A stretch of 64,000 bases of DNA from Lachnospiraceae bacterium (GCA_024403515.1 JAKSRS010000006.1:1-64000), one strand, 5' to 3'; shown: positions 17,038 to 25,751, numbered from the stretch's first letter. Translations and numbers: made by a program. The notes: generated by a model not told the origin, from the sequence alone.

Positions 17038-18081
17038 TTAGTCATCAATCTGATCAAGAACACGAAGATCAGATTCGAATAATAATTTAATATTGTTGAT
17101 ACCGTACTTAAGCATAGCGATACGCTCAATACCGATACCAAAGGCGATTCCGCTGTATTCATTAGAATCAATGCCGCATCCTTCAAGGACTTTCTTGTTA
17201 ACAACACCTGCACCAAGAACTTCAATCCAGCCTGTACCCTTGCAAAGTTTGCAACCTGCACCGTGGCACTGGAAGCAGCTAACGTCTACTTCAACAGACG
17301 GCTCTGTGAAGGGGAAGTAAGAAGGTCTTAAACGAGTACGTGTATCTTCGCCGAAGATTTTCTGTACGAATACATTGAGCATACCCTGAAGGTCGCAAAG
17401 TGTGATTCCCTTATCAACTACAAGTCCTTCCATCTGTGAGAACATAGGGGAATGTGTAGCATCATCATCTGAACGGAATACTTTACCGGGAGAGATAATC
17501 TTAATGGGGGGCTTCTGAGCTTCCATTACGTGAATCTGTCCTGCTGAAGTCTGAGTTCTAAGTAAGAATTCAGGGCTTAAGTAGAAAGTATCCTGCATAT
17601 CACGAGCGGGGTGATCATCAGGTGTATTAAGTGCTGTAAAGTTGTAGTAATCAGTTTCAATTTCGTTTCCTTCATAAATCTGGAAGCCCATTGAACCGAA
17701 GATATCTACAATCTGGTTACGAACCTGTGTATTAGGATGAAGATTTCCCTTGGGTCTCATCTTGGCAGGTAATGTAATATCAATCTTTTCTGTTTCATAA
17801 CGAAGTCTCATTTCAGCTTCTTTAAGCTTTGTATCAAGCTCATCAAACTGTTCCTGAGCCCAAACTTTGATTTCGTTAACTTTCTTACCGTATTCGGCCT
17901 TCATTTCGTTGGGGATCTTACCCATTTCTCTCATAAGAGATCCGATTTTACCGGTTTTGGAATCCATAATGCTTTTACGATACTCGTAAACAGCCTTAGA
18001 ATTTTCGATGCCGGCAATTTCGTTTTTGATTTCCTGTCTTATAGCGGACAGTTTCTCGCTTAACTCAATAAGGTCAGCCAT
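17038..18081 (-). CDS. pheS: Phenylalanyl-tRNA synthetase alpha subunit
   Basis: 347 residues: an N-terminal coiled coil (about 1-95), then the class II catalytic core. Motif 2 is around [14 protein letters not shown] and [22 protein letters not shown], and motif 3 is [18 protein letters not shown]. It contains a CxxC...CxxC-like cluster ([20 protein letters not shown]), seen in a subset of PheS proteins. The start follows AGGAGG. Expression should rise when tRNA-Phe is uncharged, through the T-box leader upstream. Confidence 0.97.
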   Translation of the reverse strand: MADLIELSEKLSAIRQEIKNEIAGIENSKAVYEYRKSIMDSKTGKIGSLMREMGKIPNEMKAEYGKKVNEIKVWAQEQFDELDTKLKEAEMRLRYETEKIDITLPAKMRPKGNLHPNTQVRNQIVDIFGSMGFQIYEGNEIETDYYNFTALNTPDDHPARDMQDTFYLSPEFLLRTQTSAGQIHVMEAQKPPIKIISPGKVFRSDDDATHSPMFSQMEGLVVDKGITLCDLQGMLNVFVQKIFGEDTRTRLRPSYFPFTEPSVEVDVSCFQCHGAGCKLCKGTGWIEVLGAGVVNKKVLEGCGIDSNEYSGIAFGIGIERIAMLKYGINNIKLLFESDLRVLDQIDD

Positions 18082-18126
18082 GATTTCCTCCTATATATAA
18101 ACTTTAAATAATTTACCATCTGTTTA

Positions 18127-18262
18127 GCAGTCGCATGGTTTCTTACCACGAATCACTCATAAAACCCTGCCGCTACGCGGAAGTCGCTTCTACGCAACTT
18201 ATGGTTTTATTTCGTGTACGCTCGGGTGAAACCATATGCCTGCTTTGCAGTCGCATGGTTTC
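18127..18262. repeat. Nested palindromic element between T-box and pheS
   Basis: ATGGTTTC (18135-18142) pairs with GAAACCAT (18228-18235). Inside are CACGAA (18147-18152) with TTCGTG (18211-18216) and AAAACC (18161-18166) with GGTTTT (18203-18208). The 16-base direct repeat GCAGTCGCATGGTTTC occurs at 18127-18142 and 18247-18262, 120 bp apart. It lies between the T-box terminator and the pheS ribosome site, so it is transcribed in the pheS leader. It resembles a small non-autonomous inserted repeat. Confidence 0.75.
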
Positions 18263-18274
18263 ATTCCTCACTAC

Positions 18275-18520
18275 AAAAAGTCCCATGACAAATTGCTTTG
18301 TCATGGGACGAATAATCGCGGTACCACCCATATTCGGATATGAAACATATCCGCACTCTAACGCGCCGTAATGCTGCGCATGCATTTGCTTAATCGTAAA
18401 ACGCTTTCGCAAAACGCTCCAGTGTTGAAATTCATATATATACCCTAATATCACGCTTTCAGCCAGTGACGTGACTCTCTGTCATTGTCATATATATACT
18501 ACTTACGCACCTTCATTGCA
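18275..18520 (-). ncRNA. T-box riboswitch (tRNA-Phe sensing) of pheST
   Basis: On the minus strand the leader holds the T-box core GGGTGGTACCGCG (18330 to about 18317), a helper hairpin GGATATG/CATATCC (18336-18352), and a terminator with the perfect 13-bp stem 18297-18309/18280-18292 followed by a T-run to 18275. A TTC triplet at 18429-18427 in the 3' side of the Stem I region is a plausible phenylalanine specifier. Uncharged tRNA-Phe would stabilise the antiterminator and allow pheS transcription. The T-box core is certain; the specifier placement is tentative. Confidence 0.93.
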
Positions 18521-18526
18521 TACGAA

Positions 18527-18555
18527 ATTATACTTGTCGTAGTAATAAAAGTCAA
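18527..18555 (-). promoter_or_regulatory. Promoter of the pheST T-box leader
   Basis: On the minus strand: TTGACT (18555-18550), 17-base spacer, TATAAT (18532-18527). Start of transcription would be near 18520, giving a ~245-base T-box leader to the terminator. Confidence 0.75.
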
Positions 18556-18602
18556 GAGAAAGCCAAGGAAGATTAAGTTTTTGTTAAGCCTGATAGATAT
18601 GC

Positions 18603-18631
18603 TTGCGTACGCATTTTGCCTTTTGTATAAT
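18603..18631 (+). promoter_or_regulatory. Promoter for the small membrane protein gene
   Basis: TTGCGT (18603-18608), 17-base spacer, TATAAT (18626-18631), divergent from the pheS promoter. Confidence 0.6.
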
Positions 18632-18688
18632 GTGAGCCATAGGAACCTAAATTCGAGCAATACTCGCACAAACGAAATGGAGTAAAAT

Positions 18689-19105
18689 ATGAGAAAGCCT
18701 TATATTGGAATTCAACATTATGTAATTGATTTTGCAGGAGTTTTGTTAGCTTTAGTATCTCTGATTTATTCGATTGTAAAAAAAGGCTTGAGTGAAGAAG
18801 CAATGGCAGTGCCAATTTCCATGATTGTTTTGACATTGGCTGTTACTGCTGTTTTCTTTTTAATTCCTGCAAGACTTTGGAATCTTCCTGTTAAGCCCAA
18901 GGCCGGAAGAGAAAACTTAATTTTCTCTGATATGGCTTTGATAGGAGCTATCTTTAGTCTTGAGTCCGGAATATTTTCTTTTGCCACTTCTTTATTAAAT
19001 GTGGCATCAGGAAAGACAATGGCCATTAGTTCAACTATCTACGTTGTTTCACTTTTCGTCGCTTTGATTGTTATGGTATGCATAGCGATCAAGCACAATA
19101 AATAA
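18689..19105 (+). CDS. Unknown four-helix membrane protein
   Basis: 138 residues with four likely membrane segments (about 12-28, 42-60, 83-106 and 115-134), connected by short loops; the tail is basic (IKHNK). GGAG precedes the ATG by 7 bases. Family not recognised; small four-helix proteins of this kind are often uncharacterised. It is followed 22 bases later by the methyltransferase gene, so the two are probably co-transcribed. Confidence 0.75.
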   Translation: MRKPYIGIQHYVIDFAGVLLALVSLIYSIVKKGLSEEAMAVPISMIVLTLAVTAVFFLIPARLWNLPVKPKAGRENLIFSDMALIGAIFSLESGIFSFATSLLNVASGKTMAISSTIYVVSLFVALIVMVCIAIKHNK

Positions 19106-19127
19106 CAGATTTGGAATAAAGTCATAT

Positions 19128-19880
19128 ATGAGTGAAAAGATTTTAATATTTGCCAAAGACCCCATAGGGGAAGAGCGCGCAGCAGATATTAGTGAAAAAC
19201 TTCATATTGATTTTGTGAAAGATAAGCCCGATGAGGATGCGCTTTATCTGGAGGTGTCCCAAGAAGGCATTGCACTTTGCTCTAAGGGTATGAGACTCAT
19301 GGCCGATTTGACTGAAAGTCTTCCAAGATTAAAGGCCGGGAGGCTAAATGGCGAGATGCTTGTGCATGCAGCAAGGTTAAAAGGTAAAGATCAGCCGACT
19401 GCGATTGATGCTACGGCAGGATTTGGTGAGGACGCACTTTTACTGGCGGCAGCAGGATTTAAAGTTGACCTGTATGAATTTGATCCTGTCATATTCCTTC
19501 TTTTGCAGGACGCAGTCAGACGTGCACTTATGGACGAAAGGCTTAGCAGCATAGTCCAAAGAATGAGTTTACATAACAATGACAGTATCGAGGCATTGAA
19601 CTCTATAAACGAGGATGAAAGCCCCGATGTGGTTCTTTTAGATCCTATGTTTCCTGAAAGAAACAAGACAGGGTCCGTAAAGAAGAAGTTTCAGCTTCTT
19701 CAGAGGCTTGAAAGCCCCTGCTCAACAGAAGAAGAACTTTTGGCAGCTGCAATTAAAGCCAATCCACATAAGATAGTTATAAAAAGACCTGCGAAGGGAC
19801 CATTTTTGGCCGGAAGAAAGCCGGACTACTCGGTTCCGGGTAAGGCAATAAGATATGATGTAATAATTTCAAGACCATAG
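19128..19880 (+). CDS. rsmJ: RsmJ-like class I methyltransferase (16S rRNA guanine-N2 type)
   Basis: 250 residues. The SAM-binding motif is IDATAGFGEDALLLAAAGF (about 88-106), followed by VDLYEFDPVIFLLLQDA. The catalytic-type motif is VVLLDPMFPERNKTGSVKK, and the C-terminal end is KIVIKRPAKGPFLAG. This order matches RsmJ (YhiQ), which methylates N2 of a guanine in helix 44 of 16S rRNA in Enterobacteria. In Firmicutes the activity is inferred only. Weak ribosome site. It lies between two unknown envelope genes. Confidence 0.8.
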   Translation: MSEKILIFAKDPIGEERAADISEKLHIDFVKDKPDEDALYLEVSQEGIALCSKGMRLMADLTESLPRLKAGRLNGEMLVHAARLKGKDQPTAIDATAGFGEDALLLAAAGFKVDLYEFDPVIFLLLQDAVRRALMDERLSSIVQRMSLHNNDSIEALNSINEDESPDVVLLDPMFPERNKTGSVKKKFQLLQRLESPCSTEEELLAAAIKANPHKIVIKRPAKGPFLAGRKPDYSVPGKAIRYDVIISRP

Positions 19881-19928
19881 CAAATGGGGAAACTGGAAAC
19901 GGTATTTTAGAAAGACGGGGAATTACAA

Positions 19929-20942
19929 ATGAATAGTAAAAAGAAGGTTTTAGCAATCTGCACAGCTTTGGCAGCTTTGATAATTGCAATCATCGCAATT
20001 GTTGTCGTAAGTACAAAAGGTAAGAACAAAGTGACGCCTGTAAGTTCAGTGGAAGCTGAAGTTGAGGATACAACTTCTCAAAGTTTGGCCGACGAAGCCG
20101 AGGAAATTAAAGACACATCCGATGAGCCTGCGGCAATTGCTTCCACAGAAGAAGTTACTGAGCCGGAAAGTAAAGAAGATGATTCATCTGAAGTCGTTGA
20201 TCCAACCAAGATAGATAATGAAGCGATACTTTCCGCATATGAAAAAGTAGACGACTTCTATGTTCTTAAACTAGAGGATAGTGGATTCGAAACCTTCGAT
20301 AATAAAGAGGGCGGATATTATAATCTTCCAATTGTGTCAGGAAGTTATAAGTTTATTTTAGGAGATTTCAAGCTTCAGTTGGATGTTACTGAGTTTTATG
20401 AGTACGATTACGGATATACGCTTAGCTTTTTGGATGAAAACAATCAGGTAAATTATGTATATGAAGACGGACAGTATATTGATTCTCAGATTTCATTAAG
20501 ACCTTTTGGAGAGTATCTACTTTTCTTTAATGGATTTAGAACTGACATAAATTCACGTGATATTCATATGGTAGATAAGAAGGGTAATCTCGTTTTTGAT
20601 ACTCTTAATGATTTGCCGGAAAGAATGCGATATTTTGAATGTGAATATACAGAGGACTCAATCATTTTTACGGCGCATAGATACACACATGGTCCAAGCG
20701 TAATGCTTCCCGGAAATGATGATAATCCTTATCCTGAATGGGATGAATATTATGATTTTGATCCTGAAAAATCATTGGAAGATACCTGTAAGGAGTTGGG
20801 CATTACTAAAGATTATGCGACCAAGGCAATATACACCTTACGATTGAATGCTGACAAAACATTATTAGGCATTGAAGAAACTGAAGTTCTTGAAACTTTC
20901 GAAGATGCATTTGAAGAAGCCAAGAACCTGGAAAGAAACTAA
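19929..20942 (+). CDS. Unknown membrane-anchored extracytoplasmic protein
   Basis: 337 residues. The basic N-terminus and one membrane segment (about 7-30, VLAICTALAALIIAIIAIVVV) are followed by a ~60-residue acidic, Ser/Thr/Glu-rich linker (SSVEAEVEDTTSQSLADEAEE), then a beta-rich domain of about 240 residues ending in an acidic helix. The architecture is that of an anchored surface protein; the domain is not recognised. A terminator follows. Confidence 0.75.
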   Translation: MNSKKKVLAICTALAALIIAIIAIVVVSTKGKNKVTPVSSVEAEVEDTTSQSLADEAEEIKDTSDEPAAIASTEEVTEPESKEDDSSEVVDPTKIDNEAILSAYEKVDDFYVLKLEDSGFETFDNKEGGYYNLPIVSGSYKFILGDFKLQLDVTEFYEYDYGYTLSFLDENNQVNYVYEDGQYIDSQISLRPFGEYLLFFNGFRTDINSRDIHMVDKKGNLVFDTLNDLPERMRYFECEYTEDSIIFTAHRYTHGPSVMLPGNDDNPYPEWDEYYDFDPEKSLEDTCKELGITKDYATKAIYTLRLNADKTLLGIEETEVLETFEDAFEEAKNLERN

Positions 20943-20965
20943 TTGGTATAAAGTAACATAAATTA

Positions 20966-20995
20966 GGGCACAGCCGTCAGCTGTGCCCTGTTTTT
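20966..20995 (+). terminator. Terminator
   Basis: GGGCACAGC (20966-20974) / GCTGTGCCC (20980-20988) followed by GTTTTTATTTT. It overlaps the stop of the convergent deacetylase gene. Confidence 0.85.
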
Positions 20996-21866
20996 ATTTT
21001 GCGCAACTTGTGAAAACTTTCCCACCGGCCATGGTTTTTCCACGAGCACAGTACATTTCAGAGATTGATACTACCTGATAGCCAAGTTCTTTAAGGTATG
21101 GCACGAGGTACTCAACCGCCTCAGCAGTAGTTGTGTAAGTTTCGTGCATAAGAACAATCTGCCCGTCTAAAGTGCCCTTTTCAGCAGCTTCAACAATCGT
21201 ATCTATAATCTGCTGGGCACTTGCATTGTTCCAGTCTTTGGTATCAAGCCCACAGGTTATAATCGGTGCAATCAAAGTATCCTTAACTCTTTGGTTAACG
21301 CCAAGATAAGGAGGTCTTACAAGAAAGTGTTCCTGGTCGGCAATCTCAGCAAGCTTCTTGTCCATGTATTCGACTTCTTTTTCAATTTCTTCGGATGTGG
21401 CAAGCTTACTTAAATCTTTATGACTTTTTGTGTGATTGCCAAGTTCAAATCCCAGTTCGTAAGCCCGCTCGATTTCCTTTTGGGTTATGCCGTTTAAAGT
21501 GCTTCCCCAGTAAAAGAAGGTCGCATGCATTCCGTTTTCGGAAAGTGCATTCTGAATTCTTGTGGCTGTAGAATTTTCACCTGTAGAGTAAACAGGACCA
21601 TCGTCAAAAGAAAGCGCCACCATAGGCTTATCTGCGTCAATCCAACTTATGTCAACCTTATATTCCCATGTCTTGTCGACAATGGCAGGTTTTTTTGTGT
21701 CTTCAGAAGCCTCTTGTGAATCAGTACCATCAGAAGAAGGTTTATCTTCAGCCACGCTGGCGATTTCTGAAGTTACACCGGGCTGTTTCTTTTGCCCGCC
21801 ACAGGCCAAAAGGCCCATGGATAATGACGCAAGAAGTAGTATTCCTGCAATTTTTCTAAATTTCAT
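20994..21866 (-). CDS. Lipoprotein polysaccharide deacetylase (NodB/CE4 family)
   Basis: 290 residues with a lipobox signal (ILLLASLSMGLLACGG, Cys about 22) and a Ser/Glu-rich linker to about residue 75. The CE4 domain has VALSFDDGPVYS (catalytic base and metal Asp), GNHTKSHKDL (metal histidines), VRPPYLGVN and a C-terminal LMHETYTTT. It should remove acetyl groups from an N-acetylated or O-acetylated polysaccharide outside the membrane: peptidoglycan, or acetyl-xylan given the adjacent GH43. It starts 6 bases after the GH43 stop, so the two form an operon. Confidence 0.88.
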   Translation of the reverse strand: MKFRKIAGILLLASLSMGLLACGGQKKQPGVTSEIASVAEDKPSSDGTDSQEASEDTKKPAIVDKTWEYKVDISWIDADKPMVALSFDDGPVYSTGENSTATRIQNALSENGMHATFFYWGSTLNGITQKEIERAYELGFELGNHTKSHKDLSKLATSEEIEKEVEYMDKKLAEIADQEHFLVRPPYLGVNQRVKDTLIAPIITCGLDTKDWNNASAQQIIDTIVEAAEKGTLDGQIVLMHETYTTTAEAVEYLVPYLKELGYQVVSISEMYCARGKTMAGGKVFTSCAK

Positions 21867-21872
21867 AATTAT

Positions 21873-23294
21873 TTATTCTCCAAGTATAAAGGATGCAAAC
21901 TGCAAGTGTCCGTCGCCTTTGAAGGTAAAGTAAAGGCTGTTGATGCCATCGGGAATTTCAATATCAGCTTCGGTGTAGTGCCATACGTTGGCGTAACCAA
22001 TCGGGATAGAACCAAGAGTGGGTCCGTCAAAACCGACTTTTACTTCCATACAGCCTGTAGCATAGCCCTTGGTCTGAATTGAAATCTTTTTAATGCCCTT
22101 GCAGTCAAAGTATTTAAATCCTGCGCTGGCGCCATTTCTCATGTTAGCGATGTAACCGTGATTCTCATCACCGTCGCCGCCTTCCTGAGTGATTTTTAAA
22201 TATCTGTCATCCATCCAGCCTGACCAGGGAATATAGGTAACCTGGCAGTCTGTCTGTAAATGGCAGGCAAGGTATGTAGGATATTCGCCCTGTCCTTTTA
22301 AGGGAGTATCGATACCACCGCATGAAGTGATTTCGGACTGGTAGAATCTGATATCGTCTTTCATCTTAAGTTTTTCCACGCAACCCTGACGGCTGTAGTT
22401 TGTTCCGTTTGTGTGTCTGTGGTAGAAGATGTACCACTCGCCAAGAATCTCAACCATGCTTCCGTGGTTATTTGCGCAGTAAACAGAAGGATAATCAGCC
22501 TTCTTGTAACTGTCGATGTTTAAATCACCGTTACTTACAAGGCAGCCCTGATATTTAAATCCGCCTGTAGGACGGTCACTTGTTGCATAGCATAACTCAT
22601 GGAAAAGCTCTGATGAGTAAATGAAATAGTAAGTATCGCCTTTTTTGCGGATAGAAGGAGCTTCAAAGAAGGCGTGTCCTTCAAAGCCTGAACCTTCGTC
22701 ATATTCCTGACCGGGAACAACGAAAACGGGAGCTTCCTTAATTGTAAGCATATCGCTTGCAAGAACAGTACACATTGCACCGTGACGACTTTTGTCGCCG
22801 GCACCGCAGAAACCTGTATAAAGATAAGTAGTATCATCTTCTGTGATTACACCGGGATCGAACTGAGGCTCGTCACCTTCTTTGGTTCCAAGCTTAGTGC
22901 CGTCTTCGTAGTGAACGTAACCGTAGAATTCGTACTTTCCGGCAGGTTCATCGCAGACAGCAACAGATACAACACCCCATGATGAAAGAACATAGTAAAG
23001 ATAGTATCTTCCATCCGGACCGATTGTTACGTCGGGAGCATAAAGATTTCCCTGCATATCAGTGTTATAAGGGTCCTGGTCCTTTCTATAAATAACACCT
23101 TCGTATTTCCATTCGCCGAGGTTGTGAACATCCGCTGACCAGCAGACATAGTCACCCATGCAGTAAACGTCGCCGTTAAATTTGTCATGTGAACCATAGA
23201 CATAAACACGGTCGCCGAATACATAAGGTTCACCGTCGGGAACATATTCCCAGGAAGGCAAGTATGGATTGGTTAACTGTTTAAGATTTTTCAT
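21873..23294 (-). CDS. GH43 glycosidase with C-terminal carbohydrate-binding domain
   Basis: 473 residues. GH43 propeller residues 1-310: likely base D20 (YVPDGEPYVF), modulating D146 (FDPGVITEDDT), acid E211 (FFEAPSIRKKGDTYYF). Residues about 340-473 form a beta-sandwich resembling CBM6 (YLKITQEGGDGDENHGYIA, SIQTKGYATGCMEVKVG, INSLYFTFKGDGHLQF). No signal peptide is seen although CBMs are usually extracellular, so it probably acts on soluble oligosaccharides inside the cell. The ribosome site is AAAGGGG, 9 bases upstream. An 11-bp inverted repeat lies in its promoter region. Confidence 0.9.
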   Translation of the reverse strand: MKNLKQLTNPYLPSWEYVPDGEPYVFGDRVYVYGSHDKFNGDVYCMGDYVCWSADVHNLGEWKYEGVIYRKDQDPYNTDMQGNLYAPDVTIGPDGRYYLYYVLSSWGVVSVAVCDEPAGKYEFYGYVHYEDGTKLGTKEGDEPQFDPGVITEDDTTYLYTGFCGAGDKSRHGAMCTVLASDMLTIKEAPVFVVPGQEYDEGSGFEGHAFFEAPSIRKKGDTYYFIYSSELFHELCYATSDRPTGGFKYQGCLVSNGDLNIDSYKKADYPSVYCANNHGSMVEILGEWYIFYHRHTNGTNYSRQGCVEKLKMKDDIRFYQSEITSCGGIDTPLKGQGEYPTYLACHLQTDCQVTYIPWSGWMDDRYLKITQEGGDGDENHGYIANMRNGASAGFKYFDCKGIKKISIQTKGYATGCMEVKVGFDGPTLGSIPIGYANVWHYTEADIEIPDGINSLYFTFKGDGHLQFASFILGE

Positions 23295-23352
23295 AGTATA
23301 GTGCCCCTTTATCTGAAATTTTCTGACCAGTTTAGTATAGGTTAATATCAGG

Positions 23353-23397
23353 CAAAAGAAAAGGAACGAAGCATATAAAAGTTGTACTTTTCTTTTG
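23353..23397. promoter_or_regulatory. Inverted repeat in the GH43 promoter region
   Basis: CAAAAGAAAAG (23353-23363) and CTTTTCTTTTG (23387-23397) are perfect complements separated by 23 bases, centres 34 bp apart (about three helical turns). The left arm, extended to GGCAAAAGAA, matches the arm of the inverted repeat in front of the AraC-type gene at 3684. Possibly a regulator site; not proven. Confidence 0.4.
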
Positions 23398-23478
23398 ACT
23401 GTATTGTATGTAAAATTGTACGTGAGTATTATATAAAAAGAAGTGATTACATGCGCAAATAAAAAGCAAAATTCACTA

Positions 23479-23508
23479 TGGACATTTAACGCTTTAATGT
23501 GCTAAAAT
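23479..23508 (+). promoter_or_regulatory. Promoter of the aromatic amino acid operon
   Basis: TGGACA (23479-23484), 18-base spacer, TAAAAT (23503-23508). Transcription would start near 23515, about 110 bases before pheA and 50 bases before the leader terminator. Confidence 0.6.
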
Positions 23509-23567
23509 ACAAAAAACTTATGTAAGACACATTAGTTCCATTCAAAGTGTAGTAAGAGATTATTTTG

Positions 23568-23599
23568 AGCACTATCCTTGAAGGGTGGTGCTTTTTCTT
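23568..23599 (+). terminator. Leader terminator (candidate attenuator) before pheA
   Basis: AGCACTATCC (23568-23577) pairs with GGGTGGTGCT (23583-23592), with two G-U pairs, followed by TTTTCTTTG. It sits between the operon promoter and pheA, where a terminator makes sense only if its formation is controlled. No T-box core is present. The mechanism is unknown. Confidence 0.7.
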
Positions 23600-23625
23600 T
23601 GATATTATCCACTAGGAGGCTTGAA

Positions 23626-24726
23626 ATGAACGAACTTGACCAGTTAAGACAGAAAATAGAGGCAATCGACTCTCAGATGGTAGAGTTGTTTGAGGATAGA
23701 ATGAAGTGTTCTTTTGCCATAGCTAAATATAAAAGAGAACGCGGACTTCCTGTACTTGATAAGGAAAGAGAAAAGCTGCTTCTTGATAAGAATGCCAAAC
23801 TTGTTAAAGACAAGGTCTTGGAGGCATATTATCGTGAATACCTTCAGGATGTTATGGACATTTCCAAAAAGTACCAGAACAGACTTATGGAGGGGGCCAA
23901 GGTAGCTTATAGCGGCATAGAAGGTTCTTTTGCCAGCATTTCAGTTTCCAAGATTTTTCCTCAGGCCAACAGAATTCCCTGTCATACTTTCCAGGAAGCA
24001 TATGATGCTGTTGAATCAGGAGATGCAGATTTATGCGTTCTTCCTATTGAAAACAGCTATGCCGGCGAAGTTGGTCAGGTAACTGATTTGATGTTTTCCG
24101 GAGATTTATATATAAACGGTGTTTACGAGCTTAGAGTTTCACAGTGTCTTTTGGGCGTAATGGGAAGCGATGAAAGCACAATTAAGTCAGTAATCAGCCA
24201 CCCTCAGGCTCTCGAGCAGTGCAGTGACTACATTAGTAAGCACAACTACGAAACCGTTGCTTTTGAAAATACTGCAAGAGCTGCAAGAGAAGTTGCCAAT
24301 AAGGGCGACGTTACCGTAGGTGCAATCGCGAGTAAAGAAACTGCGGGCCTTTACGGACTTAAGGTTATCGATCATGACATCAATGAAAGTGCAAATAATA
24401 CAACAAGATTTGCTGTTTTTGCTAAAAGCCCTGACGTTGTAAAGCAGGACGACGAAGTAACAACATTCATCCTTATGTTCGTTGTAAAAGACGGTGCAGG
24501 AACACTTGCTAAGGCTGTTTCCATCATTGGAGAGCACGGCTACAGCATGAAGGCCATCAGAAGCCGCCCGACCAAGGACAAAGACAAGTCCTGGCAGTAC
24601 TACTTCTATACAGAAGTTGAAGGAACAATTGATTCTTCAGATGGGCAGCAGATGCTTGATGAACTTAAAAAAGAATGTGAATTCATAAAGGTCATCGGAT
24701 CTTACAAGTCACAGGTTAGAATTTAA
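23626..24726 (+). CDS. pheA: Bifunctional chorismate mutase/prephenate dehydratase (P-protein)
   Basis: Converts chorismate to prephenate and then phenylpyruvate (phenylalanine branch). Start chosen at MNELDQLRQKIEAIDSQ, 7 bases after AGGAGG; the longer frame begins inside the leader terminator. 366 residues: AroQ chorismate mutase 1-88, prephenate dehydratase about 92-265 (VAYSGIEGSFA, VLPIENSYAG, NNTTRFAVF with the catalytic Thr-Arg-Phe), ACT domain about 278-366. In the ACT domain the usual phenylalanine-binding motifs GALV and ESRP read GTLA and RSRP, so feedback may differ. First gene of the operon. Confidence 0.96.
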   Translation: MNELDQLRQKIEAIDSQMVELFEDRMKCSFAIAKYKRERGLPVLDKEREKLLLDKNAKLVKDKVLEAYYREYLQDVMDISKKYQNRLMEGAKVAYSGIEGSFASISVSKIFPQANRIPCHTFQEAYDAVESGDADLCVLPIENSYAGEVGQVTDLMFSGDLYINGVYELRVSQCLLGVMGSDESTIKSVISHPQALEQCSDYISKHNYETVAFENTARAAREVANKGDVTVGAIASKETAGLYGLKVIDHDINESANNTTRFAVFAKSPDVVKQDDEVTTFILMFVVKDGAGTLAKAVSIIGEHGYSMKAIRSRPTKDKDKSWQYYFYTEVEGTIDSSDGQQMLDELKKECEFIKVIGSYKSQVRI

Positions 24727-24740
24727 AAGAGGTTATTTTA

Positions 24741-25751
24741 ATGAATATTACAGTTAATTTGGGCATAAATTCATACGACATCGTTCTTGATGGCGGAACA
24801 CTTGAAAGAATCGGCAAGGAATGTAATTTAAACCGTAAGGTTTTAATCGTTACCGACTCGGGAGTACCTGCCGAGTACGCAGCAATGGTAGGACGCCAGT
24901 GTAAAGAACCTTATTTTGAAGTTGTTGAAAGCGGTGAGGCCAGCAAGTCACTTGAGAATTTCGCCAAGCTTCACAGAGCACTTTTAAATAACGGCTTTAA
25001 CCGTAAGGACTGCATCGTTGCCGTTGGTGGTGGCGTTGTTGGCGATTTGTGCGGTTTCGTAGCGTCAACTTATATGCGCGGAATTGACTTTTATAACGTT
25101 CCTACAACAGTTCTTTCGCAGGTTGATTCATCAATCGGCGGCAAGACCGCAATCGACTTTGAAGGTGTAAAGAACGTGGTTGGAACCTTTTATCAGCCAA
25201 AGAAAGTCATCATCGACTTTGACGTATTGGATTCCCTTGAACCCCGTCAGGTTGTAAACGGTCTTTCTGAAGCGATAAAGATGGCCTTCACCTTTGATAA
25301 GGCCCTTTTTGAAGAGATTGAAAACATGAATACTTTCCCTGAAATCTTTTCAATTATTGCCAAGTCTATTCTTATTAAGAAGGACGTTGTCGAAAAGGAT
25401 GAAAAAGAAAGTGGACTTAGAAAGGTATTAAACTTCGGCCACACCTTAGGTCACGGAATTGAAGCCCAGAAGGAGGGCGAACTTTTACACGGCGAGTGTG
25501 TTGCACTTGGTATGACTGCTATGTGTGAAGGTCAGGTGCGTGAAAGACTTTTAAAGGTATTAAAGAAATTTTCACTTCCTACAAGCTGCGATTTTGATTA
25601 TGAAAAGGCTCTTGAATTCATCACACACGACAAAAAGGCCAACGGTTCAACAATTTCAGCAATAGTTGTTAATGAAATCGGAACATTTGAAATCGTTGAT
25701 ATGACAAGAGAAGAACTTGGAAGAAGATTAAAGACAATATTAGAAGGCTAG
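24741..25751 (+). CDS. aroB: 3-dehydroquinate synthase
   Basis: Second enzyme of the shikimate pathway, NAD- and metal-dependent cyclisation of DAHP. 336 residues with the NAD-binding block VAVGGGVVGDLCGFVASTYMRG, the active-site segment DSSIGGKTAIDFEGVKN, and metal ligands in the histidine segments LNFGHTLGHGIEA and LLHGE. It starts 14 bases after pheA with the ribosome site AAGAGG. Slightly shorter than the E. coli enzyme but all core motifs are present. Confidence 0.97.
   Translation: MNITVNLGINSYDIVLDGGTLERIGKECNLNRKVLIVTDSGVPAEYAAMVGRQCKEPYFEVVESGEASKSLENFAKLHRALLNNGFNRKDCIVAVGGGVVGDLCGFVASTYMRGIDFYNVPTTVLSQVDSSIGGKTAIDFEGVKNVVGTFYQPKKVIIDFDVLDSLEPRQVVNGLSEAIKMAFTFDKALFEEIENMNTFPEIFSIIAKSILIKKDVVEKDEKESGLRKVLNFGHTLGHGIEAQKEGELLHGECVALGMTAMCEGQVRERLLKVLKKFSLPTSCDFDYEKALEFITHDKKANGSTISAIVVNEIGTFEIVDMTREELGRRLKTILEG

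Noticed and set aside
23395..23625. T-box before pheA
   Set aside because: No TGGNACCGCG core or Stem I-like structure is present in the leader; only a terminator hairpin is seen.
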